A DNA stretch of 64,000 bases. It comes from Flavobacterium columnare NBRC 100251 = ATCC 23463 (GTDB taxonomy: Bacteria; Bacteroidota; Bacteroidia; Flavobacteriales; Flavobacteriaceae). This document shows, one piece after another, positions 14,141 through 22,812 of the stretch. Below the pieces are notes generated by a model that was not told where the DNA came from, ran no database searches, and saw nothing but the letters and a program-made list of their open reading frames with translations. Numbering within the stretch: position 1 is the first letter of the stretch; each line of letters begins with the position of its first letter. The position numbers were made by a program, and so were the translations under genes. The DNA lies in NCBI RefSeq assembly GCF_002530675.1, contig NZ_PCMX01000023.1, positions 1 to 64,000 of the forward strand, in the 5' to 3' direction.

Positions 14141-16645
14141 TTACCTTACTTTTAAAAATTGAAATTCTTTATATCCCCTTTGTATAAAATTAGCATATTT
14201 TCTATCTGTTTGAGAAAAAATTACATATTCTCCTGTTTGCCCATCAAATAAATGTAAAACACCATTTTTTTTCATTCCTACGAAATAATGACCAATAACT
14301 TTTGGTGTGCTCTTGTCTTTGATAGCGTAAATAACAATAATTTCTTCTTCTTTCATTAGTTCTTTCATACGAGGAATTGTTGATGGTATAAAACTACCTC
14401 CTCCAAATTTTGATGCGACTTGCTCAAGACCTTGCATTTTCGAAGGCTCTGCTAATTTTATTTTTCCTGTTTTTAGAAACACTACCACAGACTCTATTGT
14501 ATTACCGCAATTTAATTCAGAAATTTGAATCACTTCATTATCTATTGCTTTATGATTAAAATAAGGCATAGCATCTTCAATATGTTCAAGAGGATTAACA
14601 ATTTTTATTTTTGACAGATTTTCTAAACCTTCTACAAACTGCTGGACTTTAATAGGGTTTTTTGTTTCAACAATCGATTTTCCGTAATTATTACCTCCTA
14701 CAAATTCCTCCAAGAAATCTTTAAGACCTTTACTTTTAACTCCTTCAAAGAACCTCTCTACCCTTTTTACAAAACTAGCTTTTTCACCTTTTATTACTAA
14801 TTCCCCTTTATAAACAAGCGCATATTCTGTAACTATTTTGTCAGCATTTTTAACTTCACCAGCTACAAGTATCGCACCGTATCGATTAAGTTCTTGTAAC
14901 TTACCTGTGTTGAGCAAACCATTACTTATGGAAACAAGTTCTACATTTTCTGTAACAAAGCGTAAGGTGTTTTTTGTAAAATTAGCAATATTTTTTTCTA
15001 TTACCACTTTAAAAATAAAAGCGCGTACAAAATTTTTAAATTCGGCTTTAGCAGTGCCATTCAGGATTTTCATTCCTCCTTTAAAAACACTGTTTAGCAA
15101 TACAGGCCCTGCTGTAGCGGCTCCGCCTACTAAGTAGATTTTACTCCAGGTTTCGACAAATTCTTTTGAAAGTTGGTCTTCGGCTAAAGCAAAAATAGTA
15201 TCGGCGGTGGCAAGTGTAATATCTGCTGCTGCTGCTAAAGCGATGAGTGGCGATGCAGAACCTAATGAGGCTATGGAAACTGCTATCGTAAATACATTTA
15301 CTCCTATACGAACGGCTTTCATGATTTGCGCTAATTCATCCCGAGAAGCCGTATCATGTAAGAATATAGCGGGCACTACCATGGCTGTTTTTTGAGCAAC
15401 ATTGTATACTTGTACCATTTGCAATGGATTGTAATAAGCCCCTTCTTCTAAATCTTCGTCATACGTAACAGGATAGAACCAAGAGTTTGCTATAGGAATC
15501 ATACCTACTAACTTAGTTCTTTCTTGTTTTAAAAAGTATTGCGTATCATTAAAATCTAAGGCTCCTAAAGCAGACGTATTTACAGTATAACCATCACCTA
15601 AATAAAACGTTTTGGTAGGTCGTTCAATAGCCACTTTTTCGGAACCCATAACGGCATAACTTAGACTGGTTAAAAAGGAAGCAAAAATGGTTTTATTTGT
15701 TTGTTTTACACCTTCCCAAATTGAAGTACTGTCTAAACCATGATAGGCTTTCTTGACAAATTCAGGGTTTTTTTTTAAAAAGTTATACAAATCTACCCAT
15801 TTGTCGAGTGTGTTGAATCCGCGTAATACATTAATAAAAGCACAGCTTCCGTCTATATATCCGCTAAACCATCCCTCAATATCATAACTTAAAATAGTTT
15901 TTAAATAGTTAATTAACTCATCACTTTTAAAATTTTCGGCTATCCAATTAGGAGCATTTTCAAAAAGAAATACGATTTCGTCTTCGTTTTTGGCTTTTTG
16001 TATGGCATCAACGAACTTGGTTTTGATTTTATTCTTGATAAATTCAAATTGGCTAGGATCTATGGCATTTATTAAATAGGCAAAATCGGTTAAATTTTCA
16101 GACTGAAATACAATACCACGATATTGGTCATTCACGGTAAAATCGTTTGGGTTTGGAGTTGCTGTTACTTTATTTCTAAATTTAGCTGTATTAACATAGT
16201 ATAATGATAATTGCGCAAAAATCAATTTTGTTTTGGCATTAATTTGAATATTAAACCCCCAATCGTAATCAATAGCATCGATTCGTTTGTTTAAACGGGC
16301 TTGCAAGAAAGAGGTGTTTATTTTTCCAGATTCATCTTTATAAGTGAAAGGAATGTTATTATTAATGATTTTCATCCTTTGGATAGTTCCACCTTCTCCA
16401 TCTCTTGTGGAGTACGTTTGTACTATTGGTGCTCTTTCAAAATCTTTCCAATTAAAAATACATTGAGGATTTGTGCTTGCTTTTTTAATAAACCTTATTA
16501 ATGAAAGAAAATCAACTCCTTCATTGGATCTATTTCCATAAAATTCAGCACTATATCCCTCATTTGAAGGTCTAGGATTCACAGTGTCGATTGTGTTTTT
16601 AGGCAATCGTAAGGCTGTAAGTTTTGTTGCTTCAGGCTGATTCAT
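14141..16645 (-). CDS. polymorphic toxin with C-terminal papain-like (Tox-PL) domain
   Basis: An 834-residue protein with no signal peptide. The N-terminal 430 residues are of unknown type (MNQPEATKLTALRLPKNTIDT...), presumably needed for loading or delivery. A hydrophobic, Ala/Gly-rich stretch at about 440-490 (FTIAVSIASLGSASPLIALAAAA) resembles the pre-toxin membrane-insertion segments of other polymorphic toxins. The last 130 residues carry a papain-fold triad pattern: Cys near 711 (ELNCGNTIE), His near 785 (GHYFVG) and Asp near 800 (LFDGQTG). This fits the Tox-PL family of deamidase/protease toxins. The downstream Imm35 gene supports it. Upstream, a hairpin separates it from the 1207-residue protein gene. 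The trafficking route is not recognisable as Rhs, T9SS, T6SS or CDI. Confidence 0.78.
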   Translation of the reverse strand: MNQPEATKLTALRLPKNTIDTVNPRPSNEGYSAEFYGNRSNEGVDFLSLIRFIKKASTNPQCIFNWKDFERAPIVQTYSTRDGEGGTIQRMKIINNNIPFTYKDESGKINTSFLQARLNKRIDAIDYDWGFNIQINAKTKLIFAQLSLYYVNTAKFRNKVTATPNPNDFTVNDQYRGIVFQSENLTDFAYLINAIDPSQFEFIKNKIKTKFVDAIQKAKNEDEIVFLFENAPNWIAENFKSDELINYLKTILSYDIEGWFSGYIDGSCAFINVLRGFNTLDKWVDLYNFLKKNPEFVKKAYHGLDSTSIWEGVKQTNKTIFASFLTSLSYAVMGSEKVAIERPTKTFYLGDGYTVNTSALGALDFNDTQYFLKQERTKLVGMIPIANSWFYPVTYDEDLEEGAYYNPLQMVQVYNVAQKTAMVVPAIFLHDTASRDELAQIMKAVRIGVNVFTIAVSIASLGSASPLIALAAAADITLATADTIFALAEDQLSKEFVETWSKIYLVGGAATAGPVLLNSVFKGGMKILNGTAKAEFKNFVRAFIFKVVIEKNIANFTKNTLRFVTENVELVSISNGLLNTGKLQELNRYGAILVAGEVKNADKIVTEYALVYKGELVIKGEKASFVKRVERFFEGVKSKGLKDFLEEFVGGNNYGKSIVETKNPIKVQQFVEGLENLSKIKIVNPLEHIEDAMPYFNHKAIDNEVIQISELNCGNTIESVVVFLKTGKIKLAEPSKMQGLEQVASKFGGGSFIPSTIPRMKELMKEEEIIVIYAIKDKSTPKVIGHYFVGMKKNGVLHLFDGQTGEYVIFSQTDRKYANFIQRGYKEFQFLKVR

Positions 16646-16676
16646 TTTTCTTTAATTTTTTTATTAAAATAAATAG

Positions 16677-16701
16677 CTAGCGATGCTTTACACATCGCTA
16701 G
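16677..16701 (-). terminator. intra-operon hairpin (possible attenuating terminator)
   Basis: Perfect 9-bp stem CTAGCGATG / CATCGCTAG with a 7-base loop in the 72-bp gap between the 1207-residue protein gene and the toxin gene. On the minus strand it is followed by a U-rich but interrupted tract. This suggests partial termination that would lower toxin expression relative to the upstream genes. Confidence 0.6.
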
Positions 16702-16717
16702 AATTTTTATTTTGAAC

Positions 16718-19700
16718 TTAGTTTTTAGGTAATGTACTTTCTGTGTTTTCTGATCTCCACAAGTTTGCGTTGTCCAATCTAAAGCTTGAATCCCTTTCCA
16801 ACTCACCAGGATTTTCACACTTGTTAGGCTCAGCTTCAGGGAAAATAGGTAGTGGTTGATCTACGGATCCAGTTGACTTATCTTGCAAAATAGTAAGCGT
16901 TGTAGGTAACTTAGTTATCCAGTATTTACCCTGAGGTTCTCCTACAGGAGCACGCATTTCGTCTGCGATACTCATGTATAGTGGATCACCAATTACGGGT
17001 ACTTCGCCACCGTTCCAGATTTTTCCAGTAGTCATAAAGAATTGTACGGCATCTTCAAAACCAGGTTTTACCGTTACAATAATTCTTGCTAATCCTGCTT
17101 GTAAAAAACTTCTGAATAAAGGGTCTACCGAATTAGAAATATACATTTCTTGCCATTTTTCTCTTTTTCCCCAATAGTAAGGATAAAAAGTATAATCCAT
17201 AATTTGCCATTCAAACGCCTGTTCCATAAATTTTGCCAATGCAGTATATTTATCAAGATCTTTATCTAAAAGTACTTGAAAGTCTTCCATTCTATCTCCT
17301 ATGGAAAAACTGGCTCCTAAAGTGCCTATATAATCTTGTAGTAAATAAGCTATACAGTTGTGTTTTAACACATCTTGCTCCATGAAGCGATAAAAGTTAC
17401 TCATTTGTTCTTTTGCATTTTTTTCTTTTTTCTTTTGTTCTTCATCTAACTTTGCTTGTTCTTCTTGAAATTTTTTATAGGCTTCTTCATAGGCTTTGAT
17501 TATTGCATTGAAATTTTCGGTTTGCCAAGCTTCTAATTTGTTAGGATTTATTTTTAAATTGAAATACATATTGTATTCAATTCCACCTAAGTTATAACCT
17601 GAGTTTTTTAGGCTAAAAGTATCTGATAGGTTTAGGTCATCAATTGCTATTGTTCCAGATATTGTTTCAAACCAAAATTCTTTGTTAATACCATTGCTAA
17701 AATCTAAATTAATTCTGCTGGAAGGTCCTGAATCTTTTCTCCAATAAGTGAAGTCAATTTTCACTGATTTAGCTACATATCCATCATTTATTTTTATATT
17801 TCTTTGATATACAGGACAATTACCTCCATTATTAAATTTTTCCACAAAAGAATAATGTTGTGTATCTGTTTCTTTTAAAGGGGTCAACTCTACTTTGTAG
17901 ATTTTAGCCCAATATTCTAATAATTTTCTTGTTGCCTCTTTTCCAGTTGTCATTTTTAATTCTCCTGTGGCATTTCTAGGGTCTACAGGTGTTGTAAGTA
18001 TTTGACCTTTAGAAACCATAAACGCTAAACGATGCAGCCTTGCTGGTTCTGGCACCATAAATTCAAACATGGTTCTTTTACCATAATTATAAATTTGATT
18101 TTTATATTTAATGTCTATCCATCTATATACACCTGAAATGTGTTTAGGTCTAATGCTTTTTGGGTTATTGATTTCAGATACTTTTCCTCTGTTATCAAAT
18201 TCATGTACGTTTGTTTCTGTATATTCTTTGATAATTTTTTGAACGCGTTCTTCTGAAACTCTGCTCACTACTTTTTCCATTGCTTTTTCCGTAATTTCTT
18301 GGGACTTCATAACGGCTTGACGAATGCTGTCTTGCTGAGCTGAATTGTTAGCATAACCACCTGTCATTTCAAAATTATAAGCTCCTGTATTATAACTAAA
18401 TCGTGTATTTGAGGTTATATTTTGTTCTTTCTTAATTTCTTTTGCAATTTCAGTTTGCATATCAGCTCTTGATGTTTTAGAGGTATCTGATAATTTTTCC
18501 GATTCTTGATATTTTGAGGTTGTATCTGTAATTTCAGAGTAATCTCTAGAAACGGATGATTTATGTCGTAACTCACTAGCCATTATGTTTTCAATGTTTG
18601 AAACTAACCCTGGCACGTAGGCATGAACACTTTGAACTACTTTTAGGTAATCTGCAATACCCACTCTTTTTATACCGAAATTATTTCTTTTAGAGCGAAT
18701 ATTTTCTTTATGAACGGGGGTTAACATTCCTACTTTTCCATCAGAAAACGCAAGTTTATCTATTTGGGCATAATATTCTTTATTATCTGAAAAAATTAGC
18801 TCTACTCTAAAATTAGCTACGGATTGAAATTTTCTAACTAAAATGGGTGGAAATATTATTTTTTGGTCTTTCCCTTGAATATTGGTATAAATTTCCTCAA
18901 AATGTCCTAAATCAGTATCTGCAATAATTTTAGCTTTTACAAGCATGGGATCAAGTTCATAAGTATCAAATAAAAAACTCACAAAAGAACCTGAATCTCC
19001 CGAACCAACTGTTGCATGGTATCCAAAAGGAATAATTTTATTATTGTTATTGTGTACTGGAATTGTTGCTCCTTCTAGATTTATGTATTGTTCTTGAACT
19101 AATGGTGTATTGTCTAAAATAATTTGATCAAGATTTGATATTTTATCTTGTATTTTTGTTAGTATATCTTCTATGGTTTTTAATGTATCATCTAATTGAA
19201 TTACATTTTCTCCTAATTGTATTTCTCTACTCGACACATTTTCTGGCTTTAACATGGTCTTTTGAGTTAAGAAAACAGAAGGTTTTGAATTTGTAAAGGA
19301 TCCTATTAGGGTATCAAATGATTCTGAAGATAGTTTAGTCTTAAATACAGCTAAATCTATTTCATTTTTATATTCAAATTCGTAGGGAACAATTTCTATT
19401 TTTTTCAATTTATCATATAAAGGCTGTAATTCTTCTTCTGATGCTTTTACATTAATTAATTTATTAATTTCAGATGATACGAGATCTTGTTCTTGAAATT
19501 TTAATTGGTTTTGCTCTGCGTAATTACGATATGTTCTCTTATAAGTTTCTTCTCTTTCTTTAAAATAGTGCTGTTGAACGGATTTTAGCTCTAAATCTAA
19601 TTTTTTGAGTTCTTCTCTTTTATAAATAGCGGTTTGAATCGTTAAATTATTTTGTGCATATAATCGTAGTTGTGTTTGATCAACTCTGGACAACCTAGGA

Positions 19701-20341
19701 TCATTTGTTTCTTCATTTGTTTCTTTAACTGTTTCTTCATGTAAAAACAATTCTTTAGGAATTACTATTTTTCCATTCAAGCTATTTTTTGCAGGATCTT
19801 CACCATTTATTTTTACAAATTCTTCATCTATTTCTATATTTTGTGCAAAGCCTGTGTGAATAGCTTTTAGTATATCGCAAAGAGCTTCTTTTATATAAAA
19901 GTTTTTTTGGGTTATTATTTGATAAATTAAATTATCCCAAAGTATTGTTAATTTACTAATGGCTTCTGAGGTTAATCCTCTGTTAGAATCCATCATTTGT
20001 TTGTAATAATAATCAGTCTTTTCCCAATCTTGGTCTGTAATTTCTTCTCTTTTTGTAATTTTTCTACCAATAGATAGTAACTGTTCATAATTCTCATTTT
20101 TTAATTCTTCTTCTGAATTAAAAGGAATGAATTTTAGTCCTTTTCTTTCAATAAAATCTTCTATTGCCTTAATTTTTGAGGTGTTTTGAGGGCAGTTCAT
20201 AATTACTTCATCAAAAACTCCTTTTACTACTTTAGGTCTTTGTATAAAGCTTAAATTTTTTATTTTAGTTTCTGTTAATTGTGGGTTTCTTAAACTCACC
20301 ATTCTAAAAAGCGTTTGTGACGCATCATTTCTTGTACTCAT
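16718..20341 (-). CDS. 1207-residue coiled-coil protein of unknown family
   Basis: A large soluble protein with no signal peptide and no membrane span. Residues about 235-315 are strongly charged and predicted to coil (KREELKKLDLELKSVQQ...). A second coil lies near 945-985 (EAYKKFQEEQAKLDEEQKKK). The central part has the motif YVPGLVSNIENIMASELRHK at about 575-595, followed by a Ser/Thr-rich stretch and long amphipathic helices. This recalls a family of very large Bacteroidetes and cyanobacterial proteins whose role I do not know. The C-terminus (WITKLPTTLTILQDKS) is compact and non-coiled. It lies in one orientation between a patatin gene and a toxin gene, so a scaffold, carrier or delivery role is an inference. 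Confidence 0.6.
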   Translation of the reverse strand: MSTRNDASQTLFRMVSLRNPQLTETKIKNLSFIQRPKVVKGVFDEVIMNCPQNTSKIKAIEDFIERKGLKFIPFNSEEELKNENYEQLLSIGRKITKREEITDQDWEKTDYYYKQMMDSNRGLTSEAISKLTILWDNLIYQIITQKNFYIKEALCDILKAIHTGFAQNIEIDEEFVKINGEDPAKNSLNGKIVIPKELFLHEETVKETNEETNDPRLSRVDQTQLRLYAQNNLTIQTAIYKREELKKLDLELKSVQQHYFKEREETYKRTYRNYAEQNQLKFQEQDLVSSEINKLINVKASEEELQPLYDKLKKIEIVPYEFEYKNEIDLAVFKTKLSSESFDTLIGSFTNSKPSVFLTQKTMLKPENVSSREIQLGENVIQLDDTLKTIEDILTKIQDKISNLDQIILDNTPLVQEQYINLEGATIPVHNNNNKIIPFGYHATVGSGDSGSFVSFLFDTYELDPMLVKAKIIADTDLGHFEEIYTNIQGKDQKIIFPPILVRKFQSVANFRVELIFSDNKEYYAQIDKLAFSDGKVGMLTPVHKENIRSKRNNFGIKRVGIADYLKVVQSVHAYVPGLVSNIENIMASELRHKSSVSRDYSEITDTTSKYQESEKLSDTSKTSRADMQTEIAKEIKKEQNITSNTRFSYNTGAYNFEMTGGYANNSAQQDSIRQAVMKSQEITEKAMEKVVSRVSEERVQKIIKEYTETNVHEFDNRGKVSEINNPKSIRPKHISGVYRWIDIKYKNQIYNYGKRTMFEFMVPEPARLHRLAFMVSKGQILTTPVDPRNATGELKMTTGKEATRKLLEYWAKIYKVELTPLKETDTQHYSFVEKFNNGGNCPVYQRNIKINDGYVAKSVKIDFTYWRKDSGPSSRINLDFSNGINKEFWFETISGTIAIDDLNLSDTFSLKNSGYNLGGIEYNMYFNLKINPNKLEAWQTENFNAIIKAYEEAYKKFQEEQAKLDEEQKKKEKNAKEQMSNFYRFMEQDVLKHNCIAYLLQDYIGTLGASFSIGDRMEDFQVLLDKDLDKYTALAKFMEQAFEWQIMDYTFYPYYWGKREKWQEMYISNSVDPLFRSFLQAGLARIIVTVKPGFEDAVQFFMTTGKIWNGGEVPVIGDPLYMSIADEMRAPVGEPQGKYWITKLPTTLTILQDKSTGSVDQPLPIFPEAEPNKCENPGELERDSSFRLDNANLWRSENTESTLPKN

Positions 20342-20418
20342 TTTTTATTATTTAAAATTACTAATGAATTATTATTTTTGTTTCTGTTTATGATAGATGG
20401 AGGGATAGGCAAAACGGA

Positions 20419-21498
20419 TCATTTGTTTTTCACCAACTTTTTTACTATCTCATCTAGTTTTTCTCTATTTTGGTCTACATAGTACATTCCCGCTTGTATA
20501 AGCTCATAAATATTCTTTTCTGTAGTATTATCCATTTCAGGAGAAGCGTTTCGTAATAAAGGGGCTAAGCGATAATAGTTTTTACGGTTACGCGTACCTA
20601 ATGCCTGATACATTGTGCTTAAATGATAATTAACTGTTTCAGCATTTGAAGACAATAAAATATCTATCAATGGACTAATCCATTTAATTTTACCTGCCTC
20701 TTGAAACTTTTCAAAAGCATAGGGTTTTAACACCTCTCCAGTTCCAATGGATACAATGATCAGATCTTTAACCTCAGGATAATCTACTTTATTCGGGTTA
20801 TTAAGAATTTTTGAAAATGGAATTTTACTAGCTTCGGCAAAGGCGCATAAAGCAGGGTTATTAGCATAAACGCCTCCATCAATTAATGTAAATTCTTGAC
20901 CATACAGCGATTTAATTTTTGCTGGTTCAAAATAGGTAGGAGCTGCGCTTGTGGCTCTACAAACATCTTTTACATAAAAATTTTCTAAATCAGTATGTGC
21001 TTCATGACTACAAAAAAACTTGGCTTTTCGTTGATGGATATCATAAGAAGTAATAAGACATGGTTTTATTAGTTTTTTAAGTTCTGTTTTTCCAAAAATA
21101 ATATCCAGTTCTTTTTCAATATTTTTCTGAGATATTTTTTCATTAAATAGACCAAATGGATTAAATATTCCTTCCCAAAATGAAGTGTTGAATATTTTTT
21201 CGCCTTCTTTTTGGTATAAATCCATGGCTTTGTTAACCGAAAATAATGCTTGATTACTATTATCAGGATGTAAAAGAAAACAAGCTAATAACCCTCCTGT
21301 GCTACTCCCTGCTATTAAATCAAAATAATTTCCAATTTTAGCATTAGGATTGTCTTCTTTTTGCAATTGTTCTTCTATATACTTAAGAATAACACAGGTT
21401 ATAATACCTCTTATTCCGCCTCCATCTAAACTTAAAATTCTTATTTTACTAGACATCTTTTTATCGTTTATCTTTTTTTTTATTTTTAAAATAGACAC
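20419..21498 (-). CDS. patatin-like phospholipase
   Basis: A cytosolic-type patatin hydrolase of 359 residues that cleaves acyl chains from phospholipids. The oxyanion-hole motif DGGGIRG lies at 25-31, the nucleophile S66 in GSSTG, and the dyad partner D206 in IDGGVYANNP. The second ATG (21456, MSSKIRILSLDGGG) may be the real start, because the first 14 residues are Lys-rich and unlike the family. It has no signal peptide or beta-barrel, unlike the outer-membrane patatin at 51245-53485. It is the first gene of the toxin operon and faces the S24 repressor gene. Patatins of this kind serve as toxins, effectors or abortive-defence enzymes, and here any of these is possible. Confidence 0.88.
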   Translation of the reverse strand: MSILKIKKKINDKKMSSKIRILSLDGGGIRGIITCVILKYIEEQLQKEDNPNAKIGNYFDLIAGSSTGGLLACFLLHPDNSNQALFSVNKAMDLYQKEGEKIFNTSFWEGIFNPFGLFNEKISQKNIEKELDIIFGKTELKKLIKPCLITSYDIHQRKAKFFCSHEAHTDLENFYVKDVCRATSAAPTYFEPAKIKSLYGQEFTLIDGGVYANNPALCAFAEASKIPFSKILNNPNKVDYPEVKDLIIVSIGTGEVLKPYAFEKFQEAGKIKWISPLIDILLSSNAETVNYHLSTMYQALGTRNRKNYYRLAPLLRNASPEMDNTTEKNIYELIQAGMYYVDQNREKLDEIVKKLVKNK

Positions 21499-21629
21499 AA
21501 GAATTCCTATTGGAATAATTCTAGTCTTAAGAACTATCCCAGTACTTTATTTGTTTCATACAATAATTTTTTATGCTAAAATGATTTAAAAAACTATTTG
21601 ACTTAAACACCTTCATTTGGCATTTAAAC

Positions 21630-21721
21630 GATTATAATCTTAACAAGTAGACTATAATCTTTCAACAATACAAATATACAAGATTATTTTCGTAATAACA
21701 AGTAATTATTAGATTATTTTC
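21630..21721. promoter_or_regulatory. candidate operator cluster between repressor and patatin genes
   Basis: Four similar sites in 92 bp: GATTATAATC (perfect palindrome) at 21630-21639 extending into TATAATCTT, a second TATAATCTT at 21653-21661, AAGATTATT at 21680-21688, and AGATTATTTTC at 21711-21721. The last also matches 21681-21691 with exactly 30-bp spacing. They share the core AAGATTAT in both orientations. Such spaced repeats in a divergent 326-bp region beside an S24 repressor suggest repressor binding sites. The rest of the gap has no recognisable gene. Confidence 0.5.
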
Positions 21722-21824
21722 TGATTAAATTAGAAATAAATCAAACCAAATAAGCTTTATAAGACTTTAAACCATTATGTAAAGAAATTTTTCATACTTT
21801 TACTTCAAATTTTACGATTACAGT

Positions 21825-22520
21825 ATGGTTTCAGAACGATTAGGACATTATTTAGAGAAAAAAGGAATTAGTTTTTATGCTTTTGAAAACAGCTTAAATG
21901 CTGGAAGAGGAAGTATTTCTAAAGCCGTAAAAGAAGGAAAAAGCATTGGTTCAAGTATGCTAGAAAATATTCTTTCATTGTACATTGATTTAAATCCTAC
22001 ATGGCTCTTAACAGGAGAGGGAAATATGCTAAAGGATGATGATTTTATCTTAAACAAATCTATCCAAGCTTTTCCTTTAAAAACAGATAATTCTGTTCAT
22101 TATCAACAAATCCCTTTATATGACATTGAGGCTACAGCTGGTTTAGTTCCTTTATTTTCGGAGTCTTCAAACAATGTCCCTTTAGATTATATTTCGATTC
22201 CTAACTTACCTAAATGCGATGGTGCTATTTATGTAACAGGTGACAGTATGTATCCTTTACTAAAAAGTGGTGACATTGTATTATACAAGGAAATAAATGA
22301 TATTCAAAATGAAATATTTTGGGGAGAAATGTATTTGTTAAGTATTGAAATGAGTGGTGAAGAATTTGTAATGGTTAAATACATTCAAAAATCAGAAAAC
22401 GCAAACTTTGTAAAATTAGTTAGTCAAAACAAACATCACCAAGACAAGGAAGTAGAAATAAGCAAAATAAGAGCTCTAGCCTTAATTAAAGCCAGTATAC
22501 GAATTAATTCTATGAATTAA
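21825..22520 (+). CDS. S24/LexA-type transcriptional repressor (phage repressor-like)
   Basis: A 231-residue regulator with an N-terminal helix-turn-helix (about 1-65, LGHYLEKKGISFYAFENSLNAGRGSISKAVKEG split) and a C-terminal S24 peptidase domain. A candidate self-cleavage site A105-G106 lies in EATAGLVP. The catalytic serine is S141 in VTGDSMYP and the lysine K185 in VMVKYIQ. This is the LexA/CI architecture, in which DNA damage and RecA filament formation trigger autocleavage. It is divergent from the patatin operon, so the simplest model is that it represses that operon until damage or another signal. A direct link to RecA is inference. Confidence 0.9.
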   Translation: MVSERLGHYLEKKGISFYAFENSLNAGRGSISKAVKEGKSIGSSMLENILSLYIDLNPTWLLTGEGNMLKDDDFILNKSIQAFPLKTDNSVHYQQIPLYDIEATAGLVPLFSESSNNVPLDYISIPNLPKCDGAIYVTGDSMYPLLKSGDIVLYKEINDIQNEIFWGEMYLLSIEMSGEEFVMVKYIQKSENANFVKLVSQNKHHQDKEVEISKIRALALIKASIRINSMN

Positions 22521-22543
22521 TTCGATCCCTATTTTTAAATTTG

Positions 22544-22706
22544 TTTAACCTAGATTATGCGTTAGACTTTGTCTTGAAGATAAAAGTACACGTTTTTTTA
22601 TCACAGCTATCGTTATACTGTATTGAACACAAAAAATGGAGTACTTTTTTAGATTGAAAGTTATCTTTATCTACACTAAATTTATAATATATAATCTGGG
22701 CTTAAA
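22544..22706. repeat. family B inverted-repeat element, copy 2
   Basis: Left end TTTAACCTAGATTATGCG, right end ATATAATCTGGGCTTAAA, mutually complementary in the ATTATA-like core. It occupies most of the 292-bp gap between the S24 regulator and the convergent nitrilase gene. No gene is visible in the remaining bases. Confidence 0.75.
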
Positions 22707-22812
22707 ATCAATTAATAAAAATTATACAAAAAGTAAAATTACAAATACCATTTATTACTAAAGTTTCAAACGATGAAGTCTTCCAAAAATCTTTATCTAA
22801 TTATATACTCTT

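Noticed and set aside
14838-15395. Plus-strand frames inside the toxin gene
   Set aside because: They are shadows of the Ala/Gly-rich hydrophobic segment read on the other strand.
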